26,595 nucleotides of DNA from the NCBI GenBank assembly GCA_019648995.1, contig BLXT01008183.1:684077-710671 (forward strand), given 5' to 3'. Made by a program: the position numbers and the translations under genes. The stretch is from Plakobranchus ocellatus. Lineage: Eukaryota; Mollusca; Gastropoda; Plakobranchidae. The notes under the pieces were generated by a model. The model worked only from the letters and a program-made list of their open reading frames with translations, was not told where the DNA came from and did no database searches. Below, piece by piece: positions 9,591 to 20,800 of the stretch (within the stretch, counting starts at the first letter, position 1; each line of letters begins with the position of its first letter).

Positions 9591-9936
9591 GTCTTCTTCT
9601 TTAGGTGTATGGTCTAGAACATGTTCCTCCACTCATACTTGTTCTTATCTGCAAAAGTTATCCTCTGTTGCGTGTGCCTTCAATCTTTTCTTTGAATGAT
9701 AACTAAGTGCTCTAAACCTTTGCGTCGGCAAATGTGTCCCTAGAATTGTAGTTGCCACCGCCTGATTTTTTAATTAATGATCGCTCAAGATTAGCTTCTT
9801 TTGGTACCGATTTAGTGCATTTTTTTATATCCTCATCATTCTTCTGATAAACCAGATCTCTACGTCTTCTATTTTTTTTCTCTCTGTCTCTTTGTTAATT
9901 GTCCAACAATCACTTAATACAAAATGATTGACTATA

Positions 9937-9975
<39 letters not shown>

Positions 9976-10735
9976 CTTTTTTTAAGTACCCTTATTTTTG
10001 ATGACCATGATTGTGTTCTGTTTGTCAATGTTGGTTTCATTTTTTGGAATACACGTACATATTTGCCCATAGTAATTCTTTTACTTATACATTTCATTTG
10101 CGCATCTACTATCTGATATGACAAGACATCCACAATATTAGAGTTCTGTGACTTGTTTGATTCTTTTATCTTTGCCCGCTTATTACATTAGGGGTTTGAA
10201 GATTTCTTTGACTTTGAAATAATCATGCATTCGTTGTTTTGTTTTGTTTTTGTTTTTTTCCATATTCAAAGAGAGGCCTGTACTTTCGCTCTCGAAAACA
10301 AAAGTATCTAAACAAAAGTTATTGAAGTTGTTCATGACACCAGATTCTGCAATTATCAGCTACAATTTTCTCCATTCACTTTTAAAGCTGATATCCTCTA
10401 CTAGATTTCTTAAGATTGTTTCACTAAATCAGTTGAAAAGATCAGGAGACATTACACATCCCTGCCTCACACCTCTTTTAATGGATTCAAAATCACCGTG
10501 TCTTTTTCAATTCTTATAGATGCAGTCTGATCCCAGTATAAATTTCTAATTACTCTCAGATCCTTCCCATCAATATTTAATTGTACAAGCATGTGAAACA
10601 CCTCTATTTATTTTAGTCTATAAAAACTCAAAGGCTCTAGAATAATCGATGAAACAGAGATGAAGGCCTTTTTACAATTCCTCACACCACTCCATAAAGA
10701 TACGATTTAGGCCTAAAATCTTGACGCGATGTCTT
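9590..10735 (-). pseudogene. Decayed RTE-clade LINE reverse transcriptase
   Basis: Translating the minus strand across several frames gives the ordered blocks of an RTE-type non-LTR reverse transcriptase: CFIDYSRAFEF (about 10660-10627), DGKDLRVIRNLYWDQTASIR (about 10572-10512), VRQGCVMSPDLFN (about 10472-10435), a remnant of the GL-x-LN-x-K motif (GLSLNMEK), then ISKRITMGKYVRVFQKMKPT and LTNR (about 10090-10030), and finally CWTINKETERKKIEDVEIWF and IRRMMRI (about 9900-9825). The YADD core is deleted or unrecognisable. Stops and frameshifts are frequent, so it is dead. An (AT)n plus T-tract expansion at 9933-9982 sits within the coding relic. Confidence 0.85.
9933..9982. repeat. (TA)n tract followed by a T-tract inside the LINE relic
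   Basis: About thirteen TA units and then a near-pure run of T. It interrupts the reverse transcriptase between the LTNR and CWTI blocks, so it arose or expanded after insertion. Confidence 0.92.
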
Positions 10736-10778
10736 ATCCTTACTATTTTTTTTTTTTTTGTGATTGTCCTTTTTTTAT

Positions 10779-10804
10779 TTGATAAAGCCTAAAGGGCGAA
10801 ACGT
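10779..10804 (+). other. Hammerhead-ribozyme-like core motif (degenerate)
   Basis: TTGATAA (10779-10785), a short GCC/GGC stem with a five-base loop (10787-10797), then GAAA (10798-10801) and CGT. This mirrors the hammerhead order CUGAUGA, stem II, GAAA. The usual C3 and G8 are U and A here. Such motifs are known from Penelope-like elements and other retroelements of invertebrates. No convincing stem I or cleavage site was found, so it is likely a relic. Confidence 0.4.
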
Positions 10805-10887
10805 TTGTACTTATATTCTGTGTTGTTCAAATAAGTTTGAGCTGGTGGTTGTATTCTTTTACTTTACAAATACCCGTTATATTTATG

Positions 10888-10899
10888 AAGAGAGAAAGA

Positions 10900-10951
<52 letters not shown>
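10888..10951. repeat. (GA)n microsatellite with impure leading edge
   Basis: A long GA run preceded by AGAGAAAGAGAGGGAG. Another short GA run is at 11077-11095. Confidence 0.95.
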
Positions 10952-10954
<3 letters not shown>

Positions 10955-10959
10955 GGTAG

Positions 10960-11639
10960 AGAAGGAAAATTAATATATATGTGAGATTAATAACATACAA
11001 TTTTGATGTGTATGATTTAGTCTTAGTGTCTCATGCAGGTGAGGAGAGAGTTCAACAGAGATAGACAGAGGCTCAGGAAGAGAGAGAGAGAGAGAATACT
11101 TTATTTTCATCAGTGGCCCTCTCATCGTAGTATGGCAGGGTATCAGACCACATTTTGGGAAAGATTACTGCTGCTGATAATACAAGTCTCTCTAATTTAT
11201 TTTAATGTAATATGACACTTTTACAACCAAGCCTTCTTTAGTTGTAATCATCATCACCATTCCTCATGTTGCTTATATGTGACCCATATACACCAGTGCT
11301 TCCAATTCCAGTGAAAAATGAAGAAAACTGAGGATTTTTTCAGGTGGCAGACAATGAGACCACCAAAGGCAGGAGCACACCTAGAGGGCATGCTCCCTCA
11401 GAAATTTTTTTTTAAATGACTGGAATTTGGGAAATAAAGCCACTTGGAGGCTTTTTGACCAATTTAATTTATATTTTTTTTTCTTAGTATCAAAACTTAA
11501 CATTTTGTTTGGATGGATCACATAATTATTTACTTTTTATTTCGCTTATTAACAAATTTTTACACAAGATACGTTGATGCACATTACATTACATCTATGG
11601 TAGGTATAATAAAAAACAAACCTAAATTTAAGTTCAGTG
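10960..11639. other. Intergenic stretch between the LINE relic and the 3' end of GON4L
   Basis: No gene seen. It contains a GA-rich patch at 11040-11095 and a less AT-rich block at 11290-11400 (ending AGGGCATGCTCCCTCAG) that could be an old repeat. I could not assign it to a family. Confidence 0.5.
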
Positions 11640-11649
11640 TTTATTTATT
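11640..11649 (-). terminator. GON4L poly(A) signal, two overlapping AATAAA
   Basis: On the minus strand AATAAATAAA lies about 160 bases beyond the GON4L stop codon at 11808, the usual position for a 3' UTR polyadenylation signal. Confidence 0.6.
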
Positions 11650-11807
11650 ATCATAACATGTAATGCAAGATAATACTGAAAAGCAGATAAAACATAAAAA
11701 GATTCAGCAAAACAGCCATATTTAATTACAAAACAATTCATTCATCGGTAAAACAGCATGAAAGCACGATAGTTGGTCTTGAACTTGTATTTCTACTTTT
11801 GTCAGAG

Positions 11808-11855
11808 TCAGAGATGCTTTGTGAAGTCCAACAGCTGCTTGGCTCGTACAGTCAG
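11808..11855 (-). CDS. GON4L: GON4L exon 10, 48-bp terminal exon
   Basis: The acceptor TTCGTACTAG follows a long T-tract. The exon encodes LTVRAKQLLDFTKHL and TGA, which fits the third helix of the Myb/SANT domain in frame after exon 9. It lies 1.58 kb beyond exon 9 and ends the protein right after the helix, without the acidic tail of the vertebrate protein. Confidence 0.8.
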   Translation of the reverse strand: MTVRAKQLLDFTKHL

Positions 11856-14800
11856 CTAGTACGAAAAAAAAAATTTAAAAGAAAAAGAGGACTATGATAC
11901 ATGTATTTTGTTCAATGAAAATAAAATCGTTTCATGAATTAGGTGATTAAAAATGCACACAACTTTACCTTATTTGCAACAATGCTTTTTGAGAATTACA
12001 TGCATTTCATATAAAAAAAATATTGAATTGGGTTATTACTACGACCATTGTGCTGCAGAAAACAATGGCACCTTTCTCATCTTATTTTATTTTTTTTTTT
12101 GTAAATATATAAAAATAACTATAAACAAACGCAAAAATGCTGCAACCGAACTCAATCAGTGGACTATTTTTACATTAAATAATGAAAATTGTTTTTCCAA
12201 ACTCTGAAAATAAGCATATGCCACTGGCATTACGTAGGCTTCCCATGTATATCTAACATAAACTTTTCTCATATGTCTGACATCAACTTTTCTTATCATA
12301 TGTCTCACATTTACTTTTCTTAATATATGTCTGACATTTAATCTATCATTACATCTTGGGTGACATGTTTACTCCTTAAGGCAATTACAGTTTATCACAT
12401 CTATTTTTCATTAAAAAAATTACCTGACTTATTGAGAGAGGGAACAAAGCTGTGCTTATCTGTACAAAGAAGCTGACAAATTTACCCCCGTATTTTGAAC
12501 AGGAAAAAAGCTTCACATTGGCTGGTAAAAATAAGTTTTGCAGCCATTCAACATTTTAAAAAATTTGTTAGATACATCTTTAGCAAATTATAAAGGTTGT
12601 TCTTTGATTTTTTAAATCTCAGACTGCAAGGAATAGAGTTTTTCTTTTCTTTTGTGTAATGTAAATTGTGAAGTAACAAAAACAACCCTGACAAATATAT
12701 TCTATAAAGAACTTAACATCTATCTTCCATTGTAGGAAGAAAAAGTAACATAGGCAGAAGGAGATGCCAACTCATTTTTTTTTTATTTGAAAAGATCGAG
12801 GGGGGAAAAAAAAGGAACAATATAGTATAACTACATAAGCTATTACAGAGTATAGGAGTATAGAAATAAGTGCAAAACATAATCTCAGATTTCTGAGAGT
12901 ATCAGACATTTGATCCAAGAATCCATCAAGCCTGTCTCATTCCCTAGACATGCAAAATCTCATTTGATTCCAAAAAACCAATGAAGTCCTTATTTCATAC
13001 CATCAGCAAAACATGCAAAACCTGCTTTAAGATGCTTCAATTAATTTTTTTGTATTTTGATTTTTAAAAAATTATCCTTTGGTTGCGAATAAATTAGTCC
13101 AGGCTGTCTTGCTTTCAAAAGAGTATTCAAGAAAGTTGTTATGCTTGGTTGCTTCAAATATGAAGAATATTAAAAAAAATATCTTACCAGCATTGCAAGT
13201 GAGTTGCAACTTGTGAACAATAAACTTCAGATTTGTCTTTACTGATGTATTGGTATAGTTTCATAAGATTTCAATAAGTTGTACACCATGCAGGCACCTT
13301 ATTGACTTCTTCCTCCCAAACTGTAGTTAGCAATTAAAACACACCTTGCTTTCTTCAAAAGTTCTATTGTGATTGAGCAGAAATGATTTCAGAGGATCAA
13401 AAGTTGCAGCAGAAACATAACCCCTACTCACTGACCTCGTGTAAAGATTTTTCTGGAATGAGAGACCTCATCTTCAGCACAGAAGTTTCTGTCACACCAT
13501 CATCGGCTGCAACAAGAAGGATCTGCTTATCCCAGTCTCTGGCAGGTGAAAAAACAAACAAAATTATTTCACTTATTCTAGCCTAACCATGGACGTAGGG
13601 ACTGTTCTGCCCCAGCCAAATGAAAAGGCTACCTGCAATACATTTGATGCTACCTCTACTGTGCTTCATTGGGCAGTGTGCACTAAGTACAGTGCATTCC
13701 ACCTATATATATATTTGTAATAAGTCCCAATTCTATTCTCAATTTTTCAACAAAAAAATTATTCTACATGCAACATGATTTCTCTTGCATTTTTTAAATA
13801 TTGATTAGTTTCTGTCTCCTCAGTACTCGTGTGTGCACTCCCAAGATAATTTCAGAAATTTAGTACAGAGATATGAGAGAGTAGCACTATCCCCTCCCTG
13901 TCTGTATATATACATATTGATATTTTGACAAAGTATCACTACTCCTTTCCATATCAATATCCAGGGTGCACTGTAGGCCCTACATGTCTTTTCGAAATTA
14001 ATTTTTTCCTGCATCACTTTGCTAATTCACCATGAAATTAAAGGCAAGGGAGTCAAAGGAACACAAGTAGGTAATAAACACAAAAGATAGATACCACAGT
14101 TATCCATCCCACAAATTTATGCTGCATAAACTTTGTGTTTTTAACTCTCCACTTAAAAAGCTCAACTCCTGCCCCCCCCATTCTTTCAGAGAGCATTCTA
14201 TCTGAAGCTACTCACTCTGTCCACAAAGACTGCTCCAGCCCTTCAGCTCTTGGGGACGTCTTAACCGATCTGGATGCCTTTTTATCTAGTGAGCATTTGC
14301 TCTTGCCTTCCTGCTTGTTATTAAAGGCCTTTGGTTGTTGTTGACTGGCGTGAGGGTCGAGATCTGTGTGACCACCTGAGGCCTCAAGTGAGGATGATTG
14401 CTGTGTGTTCTCACTGGCTGAATTTTCAGGGTGTGCATCAAAAGCTGAGAGACTGTCAGAAACAGGAAGACTTTGTGTCATGCAATTGCTGCTGTCTGGT
14501 TGTGAAACTCTGTGTTTATCGGGGACTGAAAGTGTATCCTTGACTTTTAGATCCAACCCTGTGGGTTTATAAGATGATTTTTGGGTCACAAAATCATGTG
14601 GATCCTCAGTTTTTTCCCCACACCTTATTTTTGGACCCGAACCCAAGTCTCCACCCTCTGTGTTACAATCATCTTTCATATCTGAGTTTTTGTCCTCCGG
14701 AACACTCTTTGGTTTTCTGGGTTTTGATACTCTTCTCCTCTGCTTTCTTTTCACAGACAGCCTTTTCGAATTTCCCTTTTGTGAAGAACTTTTACTCTTG

Positions 14801-17800
14801 TCCTTCTTGCTGCCTGATCTTTGAGCTTTTGCTTTGGCGAGGGCAAGTTGAGCTGCCTCTCGCTTTGCTTTCTTTAACTTCTCCCTCTCCTCGTGGGGAT
14901 AGATCACAGTTAGAGGTCGGTACTCCCGTTTTGACATTCTCAAAACAGGCATGCCATTATACAGCTGTTGATAAAACAAGATAGAATAGCTCCTGCATAT
15001 GTTGATATCAAACACATTGATACCCATTGGATACACATTAACTTAACCGATTCTCTCTCAGAATCTCAATCTGAAATTCGGAATGAGAACTTGTCAATAA
15101 GCGATGAACAGCACAATTCAAGCATTACTTCAAAGCATATATTCGGATGAAAATGTAGATTTAAGTCACTTATTTAGATGTTCAATGATCAATCAATTTA
15201 AGCCCAAAAGTAAATTGATGAGGAAGGCAAAAGGAAAAATATGTGAGTAGAACAATGGCCCGATAGATCATTTTATAACAGTCAAATCAAAAGTTAGTGA
15301 ATGAACTGGCATTTCTTTGAGCAAAAAATATGTCAGGGAACACACAAACATCCGCTTCAGCCTACTGAAAACAAGTAAACCACCTTTGGTTTCTTTAGTT
15401 ATTGTTTGAGAAAGCCAGCAAACCATGCTTTTCTTAATGCATCAGATTCACAAATGAGAATATGATGTGACCAAATAAATTCTTGCTGTTCCTAATGGTT
15501 TGAAGCATTCCGATGTCTATTAGTGTGTAAGGTATTAAGATCAAATGGATTGTAAATTTGTGTTATTCATGGATTCATTACATTATGCATTATAGGGTAG
15601 TGATTTGTTTTTCAAATATTCTATTTTCACTATTACAAATCACATATGATGCAAATCCAAATTATATCGGTGGTTAAAATGTTAAAAATTTAACAAGCAT
15701 CTAATTTGCATTGATGCATTTAAACTGTTTTTGTAAAATAAGACTACGACAATCACCTTCAGGCTGCATAAAAAACAGTGCCTGGTTCTCCTGTGCAACC
15801 TGCGATCCTCGACGTCCTGATGGCAGTGACAAGCACACAGCCTTGTGTTGTTGGTCTGTTTACATGCAGGGAGAGTGATTTCCTCAAACCCACTCACTAT
15901 GTTAGCTGCCTCTAAATCCACCTCTTCAAACTCATCAGACTGACTGAAAAATGGAAACAAAATATTTTGAAGGCAATTTACTGTTAACATTATACCTCTG
16001 AAACAAATTATAAAGAAGATCATTTTAAAAATTATAATAAAGGCACTTTGAAAAATTCCCAACTCTATGTTCTTTTTTTTACTCTCAGCATAATCAAAGC
16101 ACCTACCTGTCGGGAAGCTGCCCATCAAGAAAATAGTCAAACAATTCATCCAAAATGCCTGGGACATTTTTTAATGAAGCTGAGACTCGTTCTTTGAAAG
16201 GTATAGCATTTCCATCAGCTTCCTGGTTGAGGGTCAGCCATTTAGACAATACCTTCAATGTTCTTTGGAAGGGTGTCGATGTCTTTTCACAGTAAATCTT
16301 TGAATATAAAAAAAAAAATTGATAATGATAAAACAAATTATGTAATAGTAAGACAAAATAAAGTCAGAAATTGAAAACATTCTTTTTACCAAAAAATTTA
16401 GCTGTACTGGACACATTGTAGGCTTACCAAAAAAAATGTGTGTCTGTGTGTACATATATATACATACATAATGCAGCCCACACTCTAGAGTGTACATTCA
16501 TTAAAATATATTGTAAAATGAAAATATATTAATAATTTCATAGAAACCAATAAATTATCTAATTAATTAGTTGCTGCAAAAATCTCTTCAAAGCATCAAA
16601 TTTATCTCTAAAGCAATCAGCATACACAAACTCTAGACATGATTTATAGTCTGTGCCAGAGAACTCACATTATCTGTACAGTAATGAAATGAAACATACA
16701 CATAGTTTTCAAATGGTATGAGACAGAAGCAGACTAAAAGTGAACAGACATTCTTCTACTTTCACATTGCGCAAAACAATCACATTGCTTGAAAGAGAGC
16801 ATACAGATATATGGAAATTATGCATGAAAAACTATTAATAACTTAAATTAGAATTGCAGTGACATGCACAAAAAAATCCTCATCTTATTGTCCTTTAAAG
16901 ATTAATATATTAAAGATTTTGGTGAATTTATGAGGGAAATGAAAAAATACCCTAAGTTACATACATAAATTTCATGTTCAAAAATTTTAACTGCTTAAGA
17001 TATTAATCAATATCTATCACGCAAATTAGGCCTATTATAGTCTGATTGAGGTTTATTTGAAATCAAACACCATAATATTAGTATGTAAATTTTTACATAT
17101 TGATTCTATGCATCAGAAAGTCTGATTCCTGGCTATTTTCATCAGCAAGAAAATCAAATAATACTGTAGTCTTCTATAAAATGACATGTATAAAAATTAT
17201 TAAAATGTAATGAATTCAACTGCAAACATTTGCACGAACAAAAGGGATGGAAATCACCTCCAACTTCCTCAGAAATTCACGGAGTTGTTGATACTGAAAG
17301 TAAGAGCCAAAGCATCCACACTCCACGGCTTGATGAGAGAGCAGGAAACTGGCAAAGTCTTCGACAAGATCTTGATGATCATGCAATATTGCTGCTATAT
17401 CTCCATATAGCTGTTGAAAAAAAAAGTTATGACGTTACTCTTTGTTCTGGACCTTTGTTTTTATAATATGTGAGCACATGGTCATTTTTAAAAAAGAACT
17501 TATTTTTTACGGAATGTGTAGGTTCATTGTATCACCAATGTTAAAAAATTTGCAAAGATAGTATCAGATTCGTGGATTTCTGGACGTATTCACTCTTGCT
17601 TAGAGTCATTTTTTAGCAATGTCAATAAAAGAGATTGTGGGCTTGGGTAGGCATCAAAACTGAAGTAATAATAGATGGATAAAATGAAGTATGCAAGAGA
17701 TGAATAAAACAAAGTAGCAGAAAAAGAAAAGCCAAAAACAAAGTGACAGCCCAATGCACATGCATCAAAGGCTTTAAAAAAATATTCTGTAGTTCGGATA

Positions 17801-20800
17801 AGATGTCTCCTTTTTTCCACAGCAAACTTGTAAAAATAAATCTACTTTTACCAGGAAAAGAAAAGATGTAATGTGTAGACCTAGATCTATAATTTTGCTT
17901 TATGAACCAAACTTTTATGTAATGTCAACAGAGTGATTTTCACACATCAGAACCCCTCGGGATCACTGGATCAGCCAAAAAGGAGAAAACTAATAAAATA
18001 GGAAGCCCTTTAAAGGCTGATTTCACCATCACCACTGTCAAATGGTTTATCAAGGTTTGTTTCACAATCAATGCCAGTGAACAATTTTTAGATTCCTGAT
18101 CATATATGCACATTGACGTCTTAAATTAAAATTTTTGTTTTTTTGCTAAGAAAGCTTTCAAATCATGAATTTTCCGTCTTCCTTGTGTAGCAAATGTTAT
18201 GCCTGCCCTTACTCAATAATAACTAGCATCAAAAAGCTACAGCTTGTTGTTCAGCCTGCTCATCATTTAAGATTTTTCTGTTATTCAACAACAACAAAAA
18301 AAAATACACTTAAACTCTCTTTGGTATTAAACAAAATATGGAATTAACATACATCATGCTGAACTCAATTGACAATAATTTTATTCAGACAGTCACATGA
18401 TAGATTTTATTTTTTCTTCCTTCTCTCTAACAAACCATCAGTCGTTTGTCGTTGAAGAGTGCCCATTGAAATTTCATGTTCAATTTACTAAGATATTGCT
18501 GTGAACCATTATCTCTGTTCCTTTACACCATATGTAATGAGTCTACATTTCACCTAAACAAGATATTAGGTTACCGTAGCTGGATTGCTGTTGCCTTTAT
18601 TCATTTCATGAAGTATCGTGAGAAACTGGTGAAAACGATCTGGGTCATCCTGAAGGACATGCTTGACGCGATTAAAATAGTCTTTCGCATATTCTGTGTC
18701 CCTTTCATCTTTCTGCAAAGGATTATACATGTGTAAGTAGTTTTCACTTTTGCGTCATCTCCTTATGCAATATGCAAAATGAAAAAACACAACAAAATCA
18801 AATCCAAATTCTAAATTTTTTTTTTAAAAAGTAGTATACAAAATTAAATCTTGTGATTCCACTTCTTACTTAGGACAAAAAAAACAATTTTCAATTTTTG
18901 GCTAAGTTTTGATTCTTTAATCTTAGAAACAAAATTTCATAAACAAATTGTCTTTATGAAAGAATGCAACTGTAACTGCTACAGTCTTTTAATTTGTAGT
19001 CTTGGCTATATTTATAACTTAATTTTTTCATCTTAATATTAAATATTTAATCTCCTAAGCTTTTTATTCCTTTATAATTATTCCTTGGAGCAGATTTTAT
19101 ATATCATTTTAATCTAATTTTTCTAACGTAATAGATTAAAAAGGCAAACAAACCTTTGGATCTGTCTCTAGAATGTCCTCTTCCAACAAGGACAGGCAGA
19201 TATCTTTTCTTTTTTGTGTTTTGCTCTTTATATCACTCTCTTGGCTTTGTGTGCTTTTTTTAGGATCATATCTAAAAAAAAAATCATGAGAAAAAATTTT
19301 AATCTTACATAAGTTTAGAATCACCAGCTATAAATATTTTTCACAGGTCAAGTTTTACAATTTTTCAAGAATGAAAGAGCTTAAAACAAAATGTAACACA
19401 TAAAAATGTAATCTTTTCATCTTATGGCTTCCAAACACTCACAGAATGTAAAATCTGGTAATCAAGTTTAAATCTTTTCATATTTTGTCTTGCGCTTTTT
19501 TTCCCCTTTTATATTATAGTATACTTCTGTGTCTAAAGCAGGCAGAGAAAGTAAGCAGAGGCAAAGAAAAAAGTTTTTGGACAATCAATGCAGGGAAGAT
19601 GAAAGGCATACAAACTACTATCTATTAATTAACAAAGGAGCCTGATTGAAAGTCAATGTTTAAAAGAAGTGAAGCACGACAGGATGATTCTTTCAGAAAA
19701 ATTCTTTTTCTTCTATTTTTTTTATTTTTTCATTTCAAACAAATTACAGCAGGGATCCAAATTGAAGACAACAGAATCTCATCATAAATCAGAATTCACT
19801 AACCTTATTGTTGTGCATGCAGCCATTAAATCTTCCAGCTGCATTTGATCCTCATCCTTCTCTATTTCTTCGACTTCTCCTTGAGCCTGAATAGCTGGTC
19901 CACTATCTACCACAATCTCTCCTGTTCCTGAACCTGTCTCCACACTATTATCAGGAGCCAGTTCAACTTGGACATTTTCCTTGGGGGGAGAATCTTGCTG
20001 TTTAGGAGGTACGTTCACTTTTCCTGTTTTAGGGAAATATAATGTTTCACATAGTAATCCCAAGGATGTATATAAACAGACATACACTCACCCAAAATAA
20101 TGCCAAATAGACAAAATTAAGAAAAAAACAATTTTAGGCTAGTTATTAAAAGATTTGTCCTAGACTCCCCCTTTTTTTTTTTTGTTTTAAACACAATTTT
20201 CAAAAAATGAAAACCCTTCCATCTATGCAAAACAATTGTTTTATATATGCTGATACCTTTTATTAAATGACATAAAATAAGCTTTAAACGCTGACCAAAT
20301 GGGAAAATGTGAATTTTTCAATAACTCAGCATTTGCCCCTCCCACAGTTAGCTGTAGTTCATCAATCACTCACCCAAATAGTTGAAACGACCCATGCATT
20401 CACAAATTGTTTGAGTTCATAATAAAAATGATTCACTGGTTTTGTAAAGGATTTGTGCAATATATGTATGTGATTTCTCCTGCCTGCAGTGCAAATGGGA
20501 TAGTAAGTAAAATGTTTATATTTCCTTTTAGAATTATCCTACCAATTTTTTTATTCAATGTCACAAGAGATAATCATGAAGTTATTTAAATGTGTTTATC
20601 ATTGCTTTTAGCTCTTTAAACATTACTTCATTTTTAAAAGAAATAATTGTACCTTTATTTTCAAAATTATAAGCTATCATTCGACATCAAAACCTGTCAC
20701 ATGGTACAATGGGAATTACCTTTGCTGCCTTGTGAACGAGTGAAAACTCTTGAAAATGTTGGGGGAACTGGTAGAGTTTCTATACTTGGTCGTTTTGGTA

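Noticed and set aside
14574-14984. 136-codon plus-strand frame
   Set aside because: It is antisense to the GON4L 749-bp exon, which has splice sites and family motifs; the plus frame has none.
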